Origin: Bacteroidota bacterium
Lineage (GTDB): Bacteria > Bacteroidota > Bacteroidia > Bacteroidales > Prolixibacteraceae
Length of the DNA stretch: 10,538 nt
Assembly (NCBI GenBank): GCA_013203755.1
Contig: JABMPI010000618.1
Coordinates: 1 to 10,538, forward strand
Direction of reading: 5' to 3'
Below the pieces are notes generated by a model that saw only the letters and a program-made list of their open reading frames with translations, ran no database searches and was not told where the DNA came from. Shown piece by piece: positions 1-7,831 of the stretch. The position numbers and the translations under genes are program-made. Positions within the stretch are counted from its first letter, which is position 1; each line of letters opens with the position of its first letter.

Positions 1-19
1 CTGTCTGCCGTGTGTTGGC

Positions 20-86
20 TTTGGTGGCTCTTTTGCAATTTTTGGTTTTAGCGTTGGCTTGTGCGAATTGCAAATGTGCCACCAAA
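20..86 (-). repeat. Covarying two-stem hairpin, copy H1 (3' of hsdS)
   Basis: Perfect outer stem TTTGGTGGC (20-28) with GCCACCAAA (78-86), a 4x4 internal loop (TCTT 29-32 / ATGT 74-77), and a perfect inner stem TTGCAATT (33-40) with AATTGCAA (66-73). These close a 25-nt loop (41-65) containing TTTGG and TGTGCG. Three other copies in the window share the internal loop and loop motifs but have different, still fully paired stems. It lies 12 bp beyond the hsdS stop. On the sense (minus) strand it has no T-tract, so it is a poor intrinsic terminator as it stands. Function unknown. Confidence 0.75.
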
Positions 87-98
87 TGCGTTGGCTAA

Positions 99-1523
99 TT
101 ATAATAATATCTTTTCTATTTCTTCACTCGCTTTTTTCAAAGCTTCTTTTGTTTTGTCTTTAAGATTTCGTGCTTGCTGTCTTATGCCTGAGATATGTTT
201 GGCAATTTCCTTTTGTTTGTTGAGTGGAGGAACTGGAATGATTATTTTTTTAAGATTATCTGAGCCAAGAAAAGGCACTCCACCGCCACCAATTAAACGA
301 GTAATCTGAATCTTGCCAATTGAGGAACAAAGGCAATATTTAATAAAATAGCTGTCAACAGATATATTTGGTCGAATTACCCCAGTATTATTATCAACCA
401 AATATTTGTCATTTTCCTTTTCAAAAACGGCAAACTTAATTTGACGAACAGCTTCACCAATACATGGAGTTAATATATCTCCAATATTCAATAGTTTTGA
501 CTTTGGAAAATTTCCAATTGGTTCTGTATCATCAAAGTCAATTTCACAACTCTGTTTTATATTCTTTACTTTTAGTAAAATAAATTCAGATTTTTCATCA
601 ATGTTGCGACCAACACCTTGAAAAACAGTTTCAGTAATATCCTTTAGAATATGAGTCCTGAATTTTGATTTCTCAATAGAAGCATAGTTTTGTTTATGAT
701 GATTTTGATAATAATTTGGGTCAAATCTATTAGTTGAAATTTCTTTTATATTAGATGTGAAAATTCTATTTTTTAAAGTATTTTCAGGCGGTTCAGGTAA
801 TTTTATTCCTAATACATTTAACAAATAATCGTCAATACTTGAGAGAAGTTTTTCGGCTTCCGCTTCGTTTTGCTTTTTCTGTTCTACTACTTTATTTGTA
901 ATCTCTAAAATTCGTTTGTCTTCAATAATTGGAATAGAAAGTAACGCAGGATAATCTAATGCTGGTCTTGTTCCACCAGTGCTTCTTCGACTGGCTAATT
1001 TTTCGCCAATATCAGAATTTAGAAACGCTGCAAGCGTTTCACTAATTTCTTTTTGTCCTGTCCGTATTACACAAACGTGTTGATTAATGTTCCCTTCAAA
1101 ACCTTCAGGTGCAACAGAAGCAACAGCCATTCTACCAACGCCTGTAATTTTAACCAACAAATCGCCTTCTTTTACTTGGCTACGTTTCAACATTCCATCG
1201 TGCGTTTCTTCATTGATGTATTTGCATTCGTCAAATTCTAAAACTCCTGTAGGCGAAAGGTTTTGTACTCTTAAAAAAGGTATGCCATTTTCTTTTTCAG
1301 CATAATATTTTTCGATTTCGGTTGTTTTGGGTGTTGCACCACTTGAAATTCCAATAACATAATCACGTAATTTCTTTGGCTGCTTGGATAATACTTTCTT
1401 TTCAAGCTCCAACAATTCAGGGACGTAATAAAATGGGTCAAGTCGTTTTTCTAATTCACTCTTTTGCAAAATGAAAACTCGGCTTTTGTTTAATGTTTTT
1501 GATTGTATTTCGTAACTGCTCAT
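99..1523 (-). CDS. hsdS: Type I-style restriction-modification specificity (S) subunit
   Basis: 474 aa. The S subunit sets DNA sequence specificity for a methyltransferase/nuclease partner. The protein shows the usual two-half layout: TRD1 at about residues 25-200, a central helical conserved region at about 203-240 (rich in E, K, Q), TRD2 at about 255-430, and a second helical region at about 432-474. The halves are pseudo-repeats: LDPFYY (29-33 region) matches FDPNYY (268-272), and the TGGTRP segment near 182 matches IGGGGVPF near 411. The two TRDs differ, so a bipartite asymmetric target is expected; the sequence itself cannot be predicted. The ATG (1521-1523) shares one base with the TAA of the upstream methylase gene (TAATG), which implies translational coupling. 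The reading frame is intact with no sign of TRD truncation. No gene follows it inside the window. Confidence 0.93.
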   Translation of the reverse strand: MSSYEIQSKTLNKSRVFILQKSELEKRLDPFYYVPELLELEKKVLSKQPKKLRDYVIGISSGATPKTTEIEKYYAEKENGIPFLRVQNLSPTGVLEFDECKYINEETHDGMLKRSQVKEGDLLVKITGVGRMAVASVAPEGFEGNINQHVCVIRTGQKEISETLAAFLNSDIGEKLASRRSTGGTRPALDYPALLSIPIIEDKRILEITNKVVEQKKQNEAEAEKLLSSIDDYLLNVLGIKLPEPPENTLKNRIFTSNIKEISTNRFDPNYYQNHHKQNYASIEKSKFRTHILKDITETVFQGVGRNIDEKSEFILLKVKNIKQSCEIDFDDTEPIGNFPKSKLLNIGDILTPCIGEAVRQIKFAVFEKENDKYLVDNNTGVIRPNISVDSYFIKYCLCSSIGKIQITRLIGGGGVPFLGSDNLKKIIIPVPPLNKQKEIAKHISGIRQQARNLKDKTKEALKKASEEIEKILL

Positions 1524-3688
1524 TATTTTTCCGTTTTATTAATATGAGCAATAAACTTGGCAAGTTCTTTACCTATTTCAGTCAATTCATTGTTGTTAGT
1601 ATTCCTGCCTGTTGCATCGTACCCAATATCTTCGGCAATTGCCATAAAAATGGGGTAGTCGTCTAAAGTATCTTGCTTTGCCAAAAAGTATTTTTCGGTC
1701 AATTCTTCTTTTAGTAAATTAACTTTATCTGTATATGCAGTTTGAATTGCTGATTTATCATCTTTTATCAATTCTGTAATTTCTTTTTTATTAGCTTTAG
1801 GATTCAAAGCTTTTGCGTCAACTCCTAATTTTTTGATTGCAGCTATTTTTTCTTTTTCCCATTTCTGGATGGTAGAAATATAATTGCTATCATTTTTTAC
1901 TGTTATTTTTAGCTTGTTCTTTTTATTGTTTATTTTCTCTGTTTGGGTTTCGCTGTTCTTCTTTAAAAATAAAACTGAACTTTTTACACCTGCACCTGTC
2001 GCACTAAATGCTGTTTGTGGCATAGAAACAACGGCGATAATTCTAAACATTTCTTCAATGTTATCGCGGACATATTGCATACTGCTGTTGGTCAATATTC
2101 CGTCTGGAATTACAATTGCCAAATAACCGTGTTCTACTAAAAACTTGTGGCATTGCTCTAAAAATAATACTTCAGTGCTTTGGCTATCTCTTGGTGTTTT
2201 CTTTTTTGAAAGTTCAGCTTTAATGTCTAACCAATCAATTTCTTTCGACCCCAGAGAATACAAACTTAAATAAGCTTTTTCAGAAAGCTTAATTGAGCTT
2301 CCAAAAGGAGGATTAGTAATGATGAAATCAAATGAATTATATTTAAACTCTTTGTTACCTGACTTTTCTTGCATTTCAAAGTCAGTTAAAAGTCCATCAG
2401 ATGCAATTACATTTGTATGACCGTCATCGTGAATAATCATATTCATTTTGGCGGTTCTTGCAATTTGGTCATTTATCTCTATTCCGAAAAGATTTTTTTC
2501 GGCAAAGTCGTGCCAATATGTGTAATGGTCTTTCTCATCTTTAATTGGGTCGTAATATTCGTTGGCTTGTTCTCTCACTTTGTCTAACGCATAAAGTAAA
2601 AAACCACCACTTCCACAACTTGTGTCAAGAACCCTTGATTTATGATTAATTGGCAAACTATCAACAATGAATTTTACAATTGGTCTTGGTGTAAAATATT
2701 GACCAAATTCTCCCCGAAAATAACTGCCCATAAAAGTTTCAAAGGCTTTGCCTTTGCTGTCAAGGTCTGTTTTATTTAGGTTGATTCTCTGAAAGTATTT
2801 TACAATTGTCAGCGTTTCTTGTGCAGTAAGTGATATTCCATCTTTAAAAACTTCTGGTGCATCTTTTTCTCCAATAGCATAAATTTTCTTGATACGTTTT
2901 AATAAATCTTCTGGTTCTTCATCTCTAAAAATTTGGAAATCGTAAGGCTTGCCTATTTTTCTTGGATGCTTCTCGTCCCAAATTTTGCAGAAAATAAGTT
3001 TATCCAATTCATCAAATGCAACACTTGGATTTCGCTGTCCACCGCCCCAAAGTGCTTGATGTGATTGGGTGAAAATTTTTGTCAATTCACTTTCGCTTAC
3101 TACTTCCAGTTCAAAAAATTTCTGTTTTACATTTGGGTCAGGTTCGTTTAAAACGTTGGTGTCGGCAAATTCGGTGTTGGTTTGCGAGATGCCACCCTTT
3201 ACATATTTGTAGGGTGCAAGTTTACTAATTCCAAATTGTGGAATATCGGGTATTTCAATTCTACTTTTCGGCTTTTTGTCAGGAACTTCGTAATACTGAT
3301 TTTTAATCCGAGAAGTTGTCCAAACATATTTTGCACCTTCGGCAACAGCGTAGCTGTATGCCTGGTCAACTGCAATATTAAACTGCTGGTCGGTTAAATC
3401 TTCTTTTTTACACTCAACTAAAATGTATGTTTCTTCCAATTCATCATCGTTGTAAACAATCAAATCTGCTTCTTTAGTCTCCGCACCCATTTGAACAGAA
3501 GCAAATTGTTTAATTCTTTTTTCAGAATAGCCATAAATAAGAACTAAAGTCAAAAAAGTTTCGGCTTGTACTTTCTCTTCTGGATTGTTGTAATTACGTT
3601 TTTTATTTTGATGAATATATGTTATAAAATCACGGTTTTCGTCAAACCTAATGAGTCCTTTTTCTATTCCTGTATCTATTAAATTCAT
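1523..3688 (-). CDS. hsdM: Nuclease-N6-adenine methyltransferase fusion (RM subunit, BcgI-like/HsdM)
   Basis: 721 aa, clearly longer than an ordinary HsdM (about 500 aa). The extra N-terminus, about residues 1-150, resembles the HsdR N-terminal nuclease domain: PEEK with E37/E38, D75 in ADLIVY, and VECKK with E92 and K94 give a PD-(D/E)XK arrangement. A gamma-class N6-adenine methyltransferase follows: FGQYFTP (328-334, motif X-like), DTSCGSGGFL (355-364, SAM-binding motif I), and NPPF (459-462, catalytic motif IV). A lysine-rich helical stretch (about 577-670) and a C-terminal tail complete it. Combined cutting and methylation in one chain, plus a separate S subunit (next gene, 1-nt overlap), is the layout of BcgI-type type IIB enzymes. 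It would need no helicase HsdR, which fits the absence of hsdR here. That nuclease and methylase are both active is inferred from motifs only. A possible promoter lies about 28 bp upstream of the start. Confidence 0.92.
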   Translation of the reverse strand: MNLIDTGIEKGLIRFDENRDFITYIHQNKKRNYNNPEEKVQAETFLTLVLIYGYSEKRIKQFASVQMGAETKEADLIVYNDDELEETYILVECKKEDLTDQQFNIAVDQAYSYAVAEGAKYVWTTSRIKNQYYEVPDKKPKSRIEIPDIPQFGISKLAPYKYVKGGISQTNTEFADTNVLNEPDPNVKQKFFELEVVSESELTKIFTQSHQALWGGGQRNPSVAFDELDKLIFCKIWDEKHPRKIGKPYDFQIFRDEEPEDLLKRIKKIYAIGEKDAPEVFKDGISLTAQETLTIVKYFQRINLNKTDLDSKGKAFETFMGSYFRGEFGQYFTPRPIVKFIVDSLPINHKSRVLDTSCGSGGFLLYALDKVREQANEYYDPIKDEKDHYTYWHDFAEKNLFGIEINDQIARTAKMNMIIHDDGHTNVIASDGLLTDFEMQEKSGNKEFKYNSFDFIITNPPFGSSIKLSEKAYLSLYSLGSKEIDWLDIKAELSKKKTPRDSQSTEVLFLEQCHKFLVEHGYLAIVIPDGILTNSSMQYVRDNIEEMFRIIAVVSMPQTAFSATGAGVKSSVLFLKKNSETQTEKINNKKNKLKITVKNDSNYISTIQKWEKEKIAAIKKLGVDAKALNPKANKKEITELIKDDKSAIQTAYTDKVNLLKEELTEKYFLAKQDTLDDYPIFMAIAEDIGYDATGRNTNNNELTEIGKELAKFIAHINKTEK

Positions 3689-3715
3689 TCGTTTCTGTCT
3701 AATTATTAAAAATCA

Positions 3716-3723
3716 TAAAGATA
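3716..3723 (-). promoter_or_regulatory. Possible -7 box upstream of the hsdM operon
   Basis: On the minus strand the bases read TATCTTTA, seven of eight fitting the Bacteroidetes TAnnTTTG box, placed 27 bp before the hsdM ATG. No convincing -33 TTTG was found at the right spacing. The position, between hairpin H3 and the start codon, is reasonable, but in such AT-rich DNA a chance match is likely. Confidence 0.3.
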
Positions 3724-3750
3724 TCAAATCTTACTGGTGCGTTGGCAAAA

Positions 3751-3819
3751 AAATAGCTCTTTTGGTTTTTTTCGGGTTTGGTCATTTTGCGTGTTGGCAA
3801 AAAACCAAATGTGCTATTT
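3751..3819 (-). repeat. Covarying two-stem hairpin, copy H3 (5' of hsdM), terminator-like
   Basis: Outer stem AAATAGC (3751-3757) with GCTATTT (3813-3819); internal loop TCTT/ATGT; inner stem TTGGTTTTTT (3762-3771) with AAAAAACCAA (3799-3808); loop 3772-3798. Both stems are perfect and differ completely in sequence from the other copies. On the sense (minus) strand the outer stem runs straight into seven T residues (3753-3747), so it could act as an intrinsic terminator that blocks readthrough from the upstream lipoprotein module into hsdM. Confidence 0.72.
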
Positions 3820-3897
3820 GTGCGTGGGCTTTTCAATTTAATTTTTCTCTGTCATTAAGTAGCAAATTGTCTGCTGATTCTGTCTTTTTACACTTGG

Positions 3898-4027
3898 CGG
3901 TAACGGTTTGAATATGATGCGTGCCGCATCTTATTCGATAAGTGGCTTTGGTTTACATATTTTCAAATTTACTAAATCATTTTCTATGAAAATGAAACTG
4001 CGGCATGAATTATATTTTTTGTTAGCG
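3898..4027 (-). repeat. attC-like repeat A (module junction)
   Basis: A 130-bp imperfect palindrome. It begins CGGTAAC (3898-3904) and ends GTTAGCG (4021-4027). The arms at 3911-3928 and 3999-4016 pair at most positions, centred on TGCCGCA/TGCGGCA. An internal hairpin CATTTTC-TAT-GAAAATG lies at 3978-3994. The 60 bp at 3958-4017 are identical to 8001-8060 in repeat C. It separates the lipoprotein module from the hsd module. Its two terminal 7-mers are not complementary to each other, as expected at a junction between two different cassettes. Confidence 0.8.
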
Positions 4028-4039
4028 TTTCGGCATTTA

Positions 4040-4792
4040 TTAATATTTCTGTTCAATTTCAATATCTTCATCAATAATCTGAATTTCTTTAAGCTCTTCT
4101 AATTTATCAATATTAGGTATCTTCAAATCTATTTTTCCTAATTCAAATTCTATTCTCAGAGGATATTTATTTTTTAAATTATTAAGTTCTCCATTAGTCA
4201 ATTTGCAGAATTCTAATCCATTCTCAGCAACTTTGTGTTCGACGAATGTTAAATGAGCTTTTGAAATTTCAGTCAATATTTTTTCAATCGAAGAAATGTC
4301 AGTTTGTCTATCCCAGAAAAATTGAAGATTCACTTGCTCATATTTCTCAGGGTATTGTCCTTCTGGATTTCCAACATTGTCAAAATATTTTATAATCGAA
4401 CTTCTTAAGGAATCAATTTTCATTGGTTCTCCGTTCACAAGTAATTGATTATTTCTATTAATCATTATCGAATAATAATTTCGAAGTCGAATAGGAACTG
4501 GACAATTCTCGCAAATCGGATAGTCAAAGTCTACCATTATTTTTAAATACCCTTGCTTACTATCATACTCAAAAGGTATTTTAAAATCAATCCAAGAACA
4601 GTTTTCGCATAAATCATATTTAAATTGATTTTGGATATCATATCTTATTGAATCATAATGGTCTGAATAATCAATTTGGACAATAGGAATATCCAGGTCA
4701 CAATTGGCGAAGGTGAATCTGTTTTTAAAGTCATTTTTTGTCGAACAACTAATAAAAGTTAGTATCGTTAAAATTGTCACTATTATTCTCAT
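4040..4792 (-). CDS. Secreted lipoprotein with two CENC motifs, possible ExbD/TolR-like domain
   Basis: 250 aa. A short hydrophobic signal peptide ends in TFISC, a lipobox with the acylated cysteine at residue 16, so the mature protein should be membrane-anchored. After it come C31 and two identical CENC motifs (C62/C65 and C94/C97), which could form disulfides or bind metal. From about residue 112 the pattern LLVNGEPMKIDSLRSSI, then a strand and helix (about 150-177), loosely recalls the periplasmic domain of ExbD/TolR; this is a weak resemblance. No certain family was recognised. It is the only gene in its module, with a leader of about 30 nt after the upstream repeat and its stop codon 12 bp before repeat A, the tight packing typical of gene cassettes. 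No promoter was seen, so it may depend on readthrough. Confidence 0.85.
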   Translation of the reverse strand: MRIIVTILTILTFISCSTKNDFKNRFTFANCDLDIPIVQIDYSDHYDSIRYDIQNQFKYDLCENCSWIDFKIPFEYDSKQGYLKIMVDFDYPICENCPVPIRLRNYYSIMINRNNQLLVNGEPMKIDSLRSSIIKYFDNVGNPEGQYPEKYEQVNLQFFWDRQTDISSIEKILTEISKAHLTFVEHKVAENGLEFCKLTNGELNNLKNKYPLRIEFELGKIDLKIPNIDKLEELKEIQIIDEDIEIEQKY

Positions 4793-4816
4793 TTGCTGTG
4801 TTTTTCTTTTGCTGAA

Positions 4817-4945
4817 CGCTAACGGTTTGAATATGGTGCGTGCCGCACTTTATTAAATATTTTTCTTTGGTTTAAGTGTTTTGATTTTATCAATTCTTTT
4901 TCTGTGAAAAAGAAACTGCGGCATGCACTATATTTGTTGTTAGCG
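4817..4945 (-). repeat. attC-like repeat B (module junction)
   Basis: A 129-bp imperfect palindrome from CGCTAAC (4817-4823) to GTTAGCG (4939-4945). The arms ATATGGTGCGTGCCGCA (4831-4847) and TGCGGCATGCACTATAT (4917-4933) pair throughout with two G-T wobbles. An internal hairpin TTCTTTTTC-TGT-GAAAAAGAA (4894-4914) occupies the same place as the hairpin in repeats A and C but with a different, still paired sequence. It separates the EcoRII-like gene from the lipoprotein module. Confidence 0.8.
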
Positions 4946-4980
4946 TTTCGTGCTTTTTTCTTTCAGTCCGCGGTTGGATG

Positions 4981-5043
4981 GGCAAGCTTTTTGACAAGCT
5001 TTGGATTGTGTGATTGCATGTGTGGCTTGGCAATATGCTTGCC
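4981..5043 (-). repeat. Covarying two-stem hairpin, copy H4 (3' of the EcoRII-like gene)
   Basis: Outer stem GGCAAGC (4981-4987) with GCTTGCC (5037-5043); a 3x3 internal loop (TTT/TAT); inner stem TTGACAAGC (4991-4999) with GCTTGGCAA (5025-5033), one A-G mismatch. The 25-nt loop (5000-5024) contains TTTGGATT and GCATGTGTG, close to the loop of copy H2. It lies 11 bp beyond the restriction gene stop. No T-tract follows on the sense strand. Confidence 0.65.
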
Positions 5044-5054
5044 ACAAACGTAGA

Positions 5055-6230
5055 TTATGATTGAGTATTCACAACATGTTTTACAAATTTGTCAAGAGTC
5101 CAAATATCTTCTCTATGTTCTTTTGGGAAACTTGTCAAATATGGTTTTGGGACAACTAAGGTGACGCCTGATAATCTCATTTCTTTCAGTTGATTACTAG
5201 AAATTCCCTGTTGGAGTGTGAATAGATGTTTTTGAGGAATTCTGTCTGCTTCTCCAACAATTTGCCTCCATCTGTCTTTACATGTTGTTTTTGCTCCAAG
5301 GAATACTAACTTTGGGCTTCCTTTCGGTTCCGTGAAATAAGTCTCAATATTTGGAAATATGAAATCTGGTTTTTTCTTAGTTTCGGTTATAGCTTGAGGA
5401 GTATATGATAAATTCCAAATATTAAATACTTCTGAAAGATGGTGTTCTAATGATTTACCTGCCCTTGATTTTCTTCTGTTAAGTATTGTGTTTGCAGTTT
5501 TAATCAAATTTTCAACAGTCGGAAATGGAGTTTTAATTATTTCTCCATATCTATCATTTTCAATAAACTTGAACAGATCAAACTCCGTGGAAATCCAATT
5601 AAGTATTTCAACATCAGGTTTTGACAAAACAGATTTTTGAGATAAACTGTATGCCTCAAAAAAAATTCTTCTGGCTCCGGTGGCTAATTCAATTGTTGGA
5701 GGAAAATCAACAGTAAGTCTATCTAAAAACTGTTGGAATAGTATTTCTAATTTTTCTTCAACCGTTAACTCCGTGGCTTTCGGTAAAAGCCTATTAGTTT
5801 CTGTAGAGGAAATTCCAAATGCTGAAAAGAATCCTTCAATATCGTCATCACTACTTAATACAAAAGCTTCATAGTATTTATCAGCTTTCTTAGATATTAC
5901 TAGTAAATCACCTACATTATCGTCATGTAAATAAGGGAAGCCTCGACCAAAACGAGTCAGGCGATATTCATTTCTTGTACCAACTCCATAATAGATAAAA
6001 CGGCTGTCAGTTTCAAAATCATTCTGCCATTTTATTTTAATAAAAACATCTTTGTTTACACCTTTAATTCCGGGGCTGTCAAAGAATAGTTGCCATGAGT
6101 TCTTACTAATATGGAATCCTGCTTGGTGACCTCCAGTTGTTCCTGCGTCATTTGCAGTAATAAACTTACTGAATGCAATGTTGCTTTCAGAACATGATTG
6201 TATTGCTAATTCTAATGTATTATTATTCAT
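5055..6230 (-). CDS. EcoRII-like type II restriction endonuclease
   Basis: 391 aa from the chosen ATG, close to EcoRII (about 400 aa). The N-terminal effector-type domain is recognisable by SKFITANDAGTTGGHQAG (residues 21-38). The C-terminal catalytic domain carries KKPDFIFP with D289 and GAKTTCKDRWRQ with K314, K318 and R320, then E327, matching the EcoRII/PspGI active-site block. By family this cuts at CC(W)GG-type sites, probably as a type IIE enzyme needing a second site; the exact target is inferred. The start at 6228-6230 overlaps the methylase stop by 8 nt (ATGAATAA), which couples translation so that the methylase is made first. A start 14 codons upstream (6272) is open but would overlap the methylase by 50 nt and adds no family-like sequence. 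Nothing suggests inactivation. Confidence 0.93.
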   Translation of the reverse strand: MNNNTLELAIQSCSESNIAFSKFITANDAGTTGGHQAGFHISKNSWQLFFDSPGIKGVNKDVFIKIKWQNDFETDSRFIYYGVGTRNEYRLTRFGRGFPYLHDDNVGDLLVISKKADKYYEAFVLSSDDDIEGFFSAFGISSTETNRLLPKATELTVEEKLEILFQQFLDRLTVDFPPTIELATGARRIFFEAYSLSQKSVLSKPDVEILNWISTEFDLFKFIENDRYGEIIKTPFPTVENLIKTANTILNRRKSRAGKSLEHHLSEVFNIWNLSYTPQAITETKKKPDFIFPNIETYFTEPKGSPKLVFLGAKTTCKDRWRQIVGEADRIPQKHLFTLQQGISSNQLKEMRLSGVTLVVPKPYLTSFPKEHREDIWTLDKFVKHVVNTQS

Positions 6231-7827
6231 GGTAGTTATCAAACACTTTAGTAATTTGTTTTGCAACCGCATTCATAAGTGGCATTACAACAGAGTTACC
6301 AAACTGCCTGTATGCTTGATTGTCGGAAACGGGTATGTCAAAATTATCTGGAAAACCCTGAAGCCTTGCACATTCTCTGGGGGTCAATCTTCTAGGATTA
6401 ATGCCTTCTTGTGGTATTAATATTTCAGAACCGTCTTTATAATATCTAGCACTTATCGTTCTGCTAATACCATCCATATCCGTTAGTCCGAATCCAAATC
6501 CATTTCCCAAGGCTTTATGCTTTGCAGCATAGTTTTGCAAATAATTCCAAAGTTTATCAGACAGAGTATATTTTGGATCAGGATTCTTATCAAGAATATC
6601 ACGGAATTTTCTTTTTGGTTTTGGCATATTTGGGAACTTAAAGTTTTCATTCCCTTTAAAAACTTTTCTATCAAAACCAACAATTATTATTCTTTCACGG
6701 TGTTGAGGAACGAAATGTTTACCGTCTAAAACCCTGAAATGAACTTGATACCCAAGCTCATCTAAAGTATTATAAATAACTTCAAAAGTGCGACCTTTGT
6801 CATGTGAAACTAGGTTTTTAACATTTTCAAGCATGAAGGCTTTCGGTCTTTTTTTCTTTAGAATTCTAGCAATGTCAAAAAACAAAGTCCCTTGAGTCTC
6901 ATCTAAAAATCCATGTTTTTTACCAAGACTATTTTTCTTAGAGACACCAGCAATAGAAAATGGCTGACATGGAAAACCAGCTAATAATATATCATGATCT
7001 GGTATATATTTTTCATCGATTCTGGTAATATCTCCAAAAGGGACTTCTCCAAAATTAGCTTCGTAAGTCACTTTTGCAAATTTATCGTATTCAGAAGAAA
7101 ACACACATTTGCCACCAACTTTCTGATAAGCCAATCTTATTCCACCAATTCCAGCAAAAAGGTCAATAAATTTGAACTTAGGTTTTTTGGGTGTAGGAAA
7201 TGGGATATCCCATTTAAAATTTATTTTTTTTTGTTTTAATAGGGGATGTTTTTCTGAGAATTTAGATAAATATTCTATTGCTGGGTCTTCAAACCAATGC
7301 GCTGTACCATTATCCATATTGTGAAGATAGTGTGTCGTAAATGCCTGACAGTTGTCTTCATCCTTTAAGGGCTGGATTTCTATGTTTTCTCTTAATTCAG
7401 AGTACTTTATCATTTTTCTTTCTTCAATTGCGCTTTCAATTTCGTCTATGCAAAGGTCTGTATTTTTCTTAATATCCTGACCCCAAAAGCGAATTACTTT
7501 CCAGCCATCTTTTAACAATTTAGAATCTACTATTCTATCCCGTTTAATGTTATCTTCAATCTTTCTATGCCAAAATTCTGTATTGGTTTTTATCCTGTGT
7601 TTTTGAATTTCCCAATCTTTTCCATGAAAATATTCGCTGTCGCAAAATATGGCGATTTTATACTTTTTGAAAGTAAAGTCCGGTTTTCCAAATACAGTTC
7701 TATTATTTCTTCTATATCTGTACCCTTTTGTCCACAGAACTTTTGCAAGCAATTCTTCAATTTTTGTATTCTTGTTTTTAATTGCTTGCATGTTTTTCCG
7801 TCTCTGTTCATGAGTCAAAACATCCAT
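6223..7827 (-). CDS. dcm: Vsr endonuclease-Dcm cytosine-5 methyltransferase fusion
   Basis: 534 aa. Residues 1 to about 140 form a Vsr-type very-short-patch nuclease (nicks T:G mismatches left by 5-methylcytosine deamination): EQRRKNMQAI near the start, catalytic D50 in GKPDF, H68, and FWHRKIEDNIKRD at 85-97. Residues 217-534 are a Dcm/M.EcoRII-like methyltransferase: FIDLFAGIGG (220-229, SAM site), GFPCQPFS (284-291, catalytic C287), MLENVKN, a target-recognition segment with GNGFGFG and SARYYKDGSEIL, RRLTPRECARLQGF, and QAYRQFGNSVV. A linker of about 75 residues joins them. The methylase resembles E. coli Dcm so closely in the recognition segment that CCWGG (or CCNGG) is the likely target. 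E. coli Vsr zinc ligands appear replaced (E65, W72 and Q117 at cysteine positions). The ATG at 7825-7827 was chosen because it gives a Vsr-like N-terminus; an ATG 28 codons upstream reads through hairpin H2. It is the first gene of a two-gene operon. Confidence 0.93.
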   Translation of the reverse strand: MDVLTHEQRRKNMQAIKNKNTKIEELLAKVLWTKGYRYRRNNRTVFGKPDFTFKKYKIAIFCDSEYFHGKDWEIQKHRIKTNTEFWHRKIEDNIKRDRIVDSKLLKDGWKVIRFWGQDIKKNTDLCIDEIESAIEERKMIKYSELRENIEIQPLKDEDNCQAFTTHYLHNMDNGTAHWFEDPAIEYLSKFSEKHPLLKQKKINFKWDIPFPTPKKPKFKFIDLFAGIGGIRLAYQKVGGKCVFSSEYDKFAKVTYEANFGEVPFGDITRIDEKYIPDHDILLAGFPCQPFSIAGVSKKNSLGKKHGFLDETQGTLFFDIARILKKKRPKAFMLENVKNLVSHDKGRTFEVIYNTLDELGYQVHFRVLDGKHFVPQHRERIIIVGFDRKVFKGNENFKFPNMPKPKRKFRDILDKNPDPKYTLSDKLWNYLQNYAAKHKALGNGFGFGLTDMDGISRTISARYYKDGSEILIPQEGINPRRLTPRECARLQGFPDNFDIPVSDNQAYRQFGNSVVMPLMNAVAKQITKVFDNYHE

Positions 7828-7831
7828 AGTG

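Larger units (their letters stand above)
3689..4039. other. 351-bp gene-free spacer between the hsdM operon and the lipoprotein gene
   Basis: From low to high coordinates it holds the hsdM leader with a weak promoter match, hairpin H3 (3751-3819), an AT-rich stretch at about 3830-3890 in which nothing was recognised, and attC-like repeat A (3898-4027). Reading frames through it on either strand are short and show no protein features. Confidence 0.7.

Noticed and set aside
20..86. Treating the H1-H4 hairpins as attC sites of the array
   Set aside because: Their two-stem shape with internal loop recalls folded attC, but they lack the AAC/GTT ends, and their outer stems pair within each copy rather than across modules.
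61..309. Plus-strand open frames opposite the hsd, vsr-dcm and other genes (e.g. 61-309, 1053-1305, 6994-7239, 7567-7938)
   Set aside because: They are antisense shadows of well-supported minus-strand genes, with no recognisable domains or ribosome-binding sites.
4929..4936. TATATTTG on the plus strand at the right end of repeats B, C and D as a promoter
   Set aside because: It fits the -7 box, but no -33 element was seen, it points away from any plus-strand gene, and the bases are explained by the palindromic arm.
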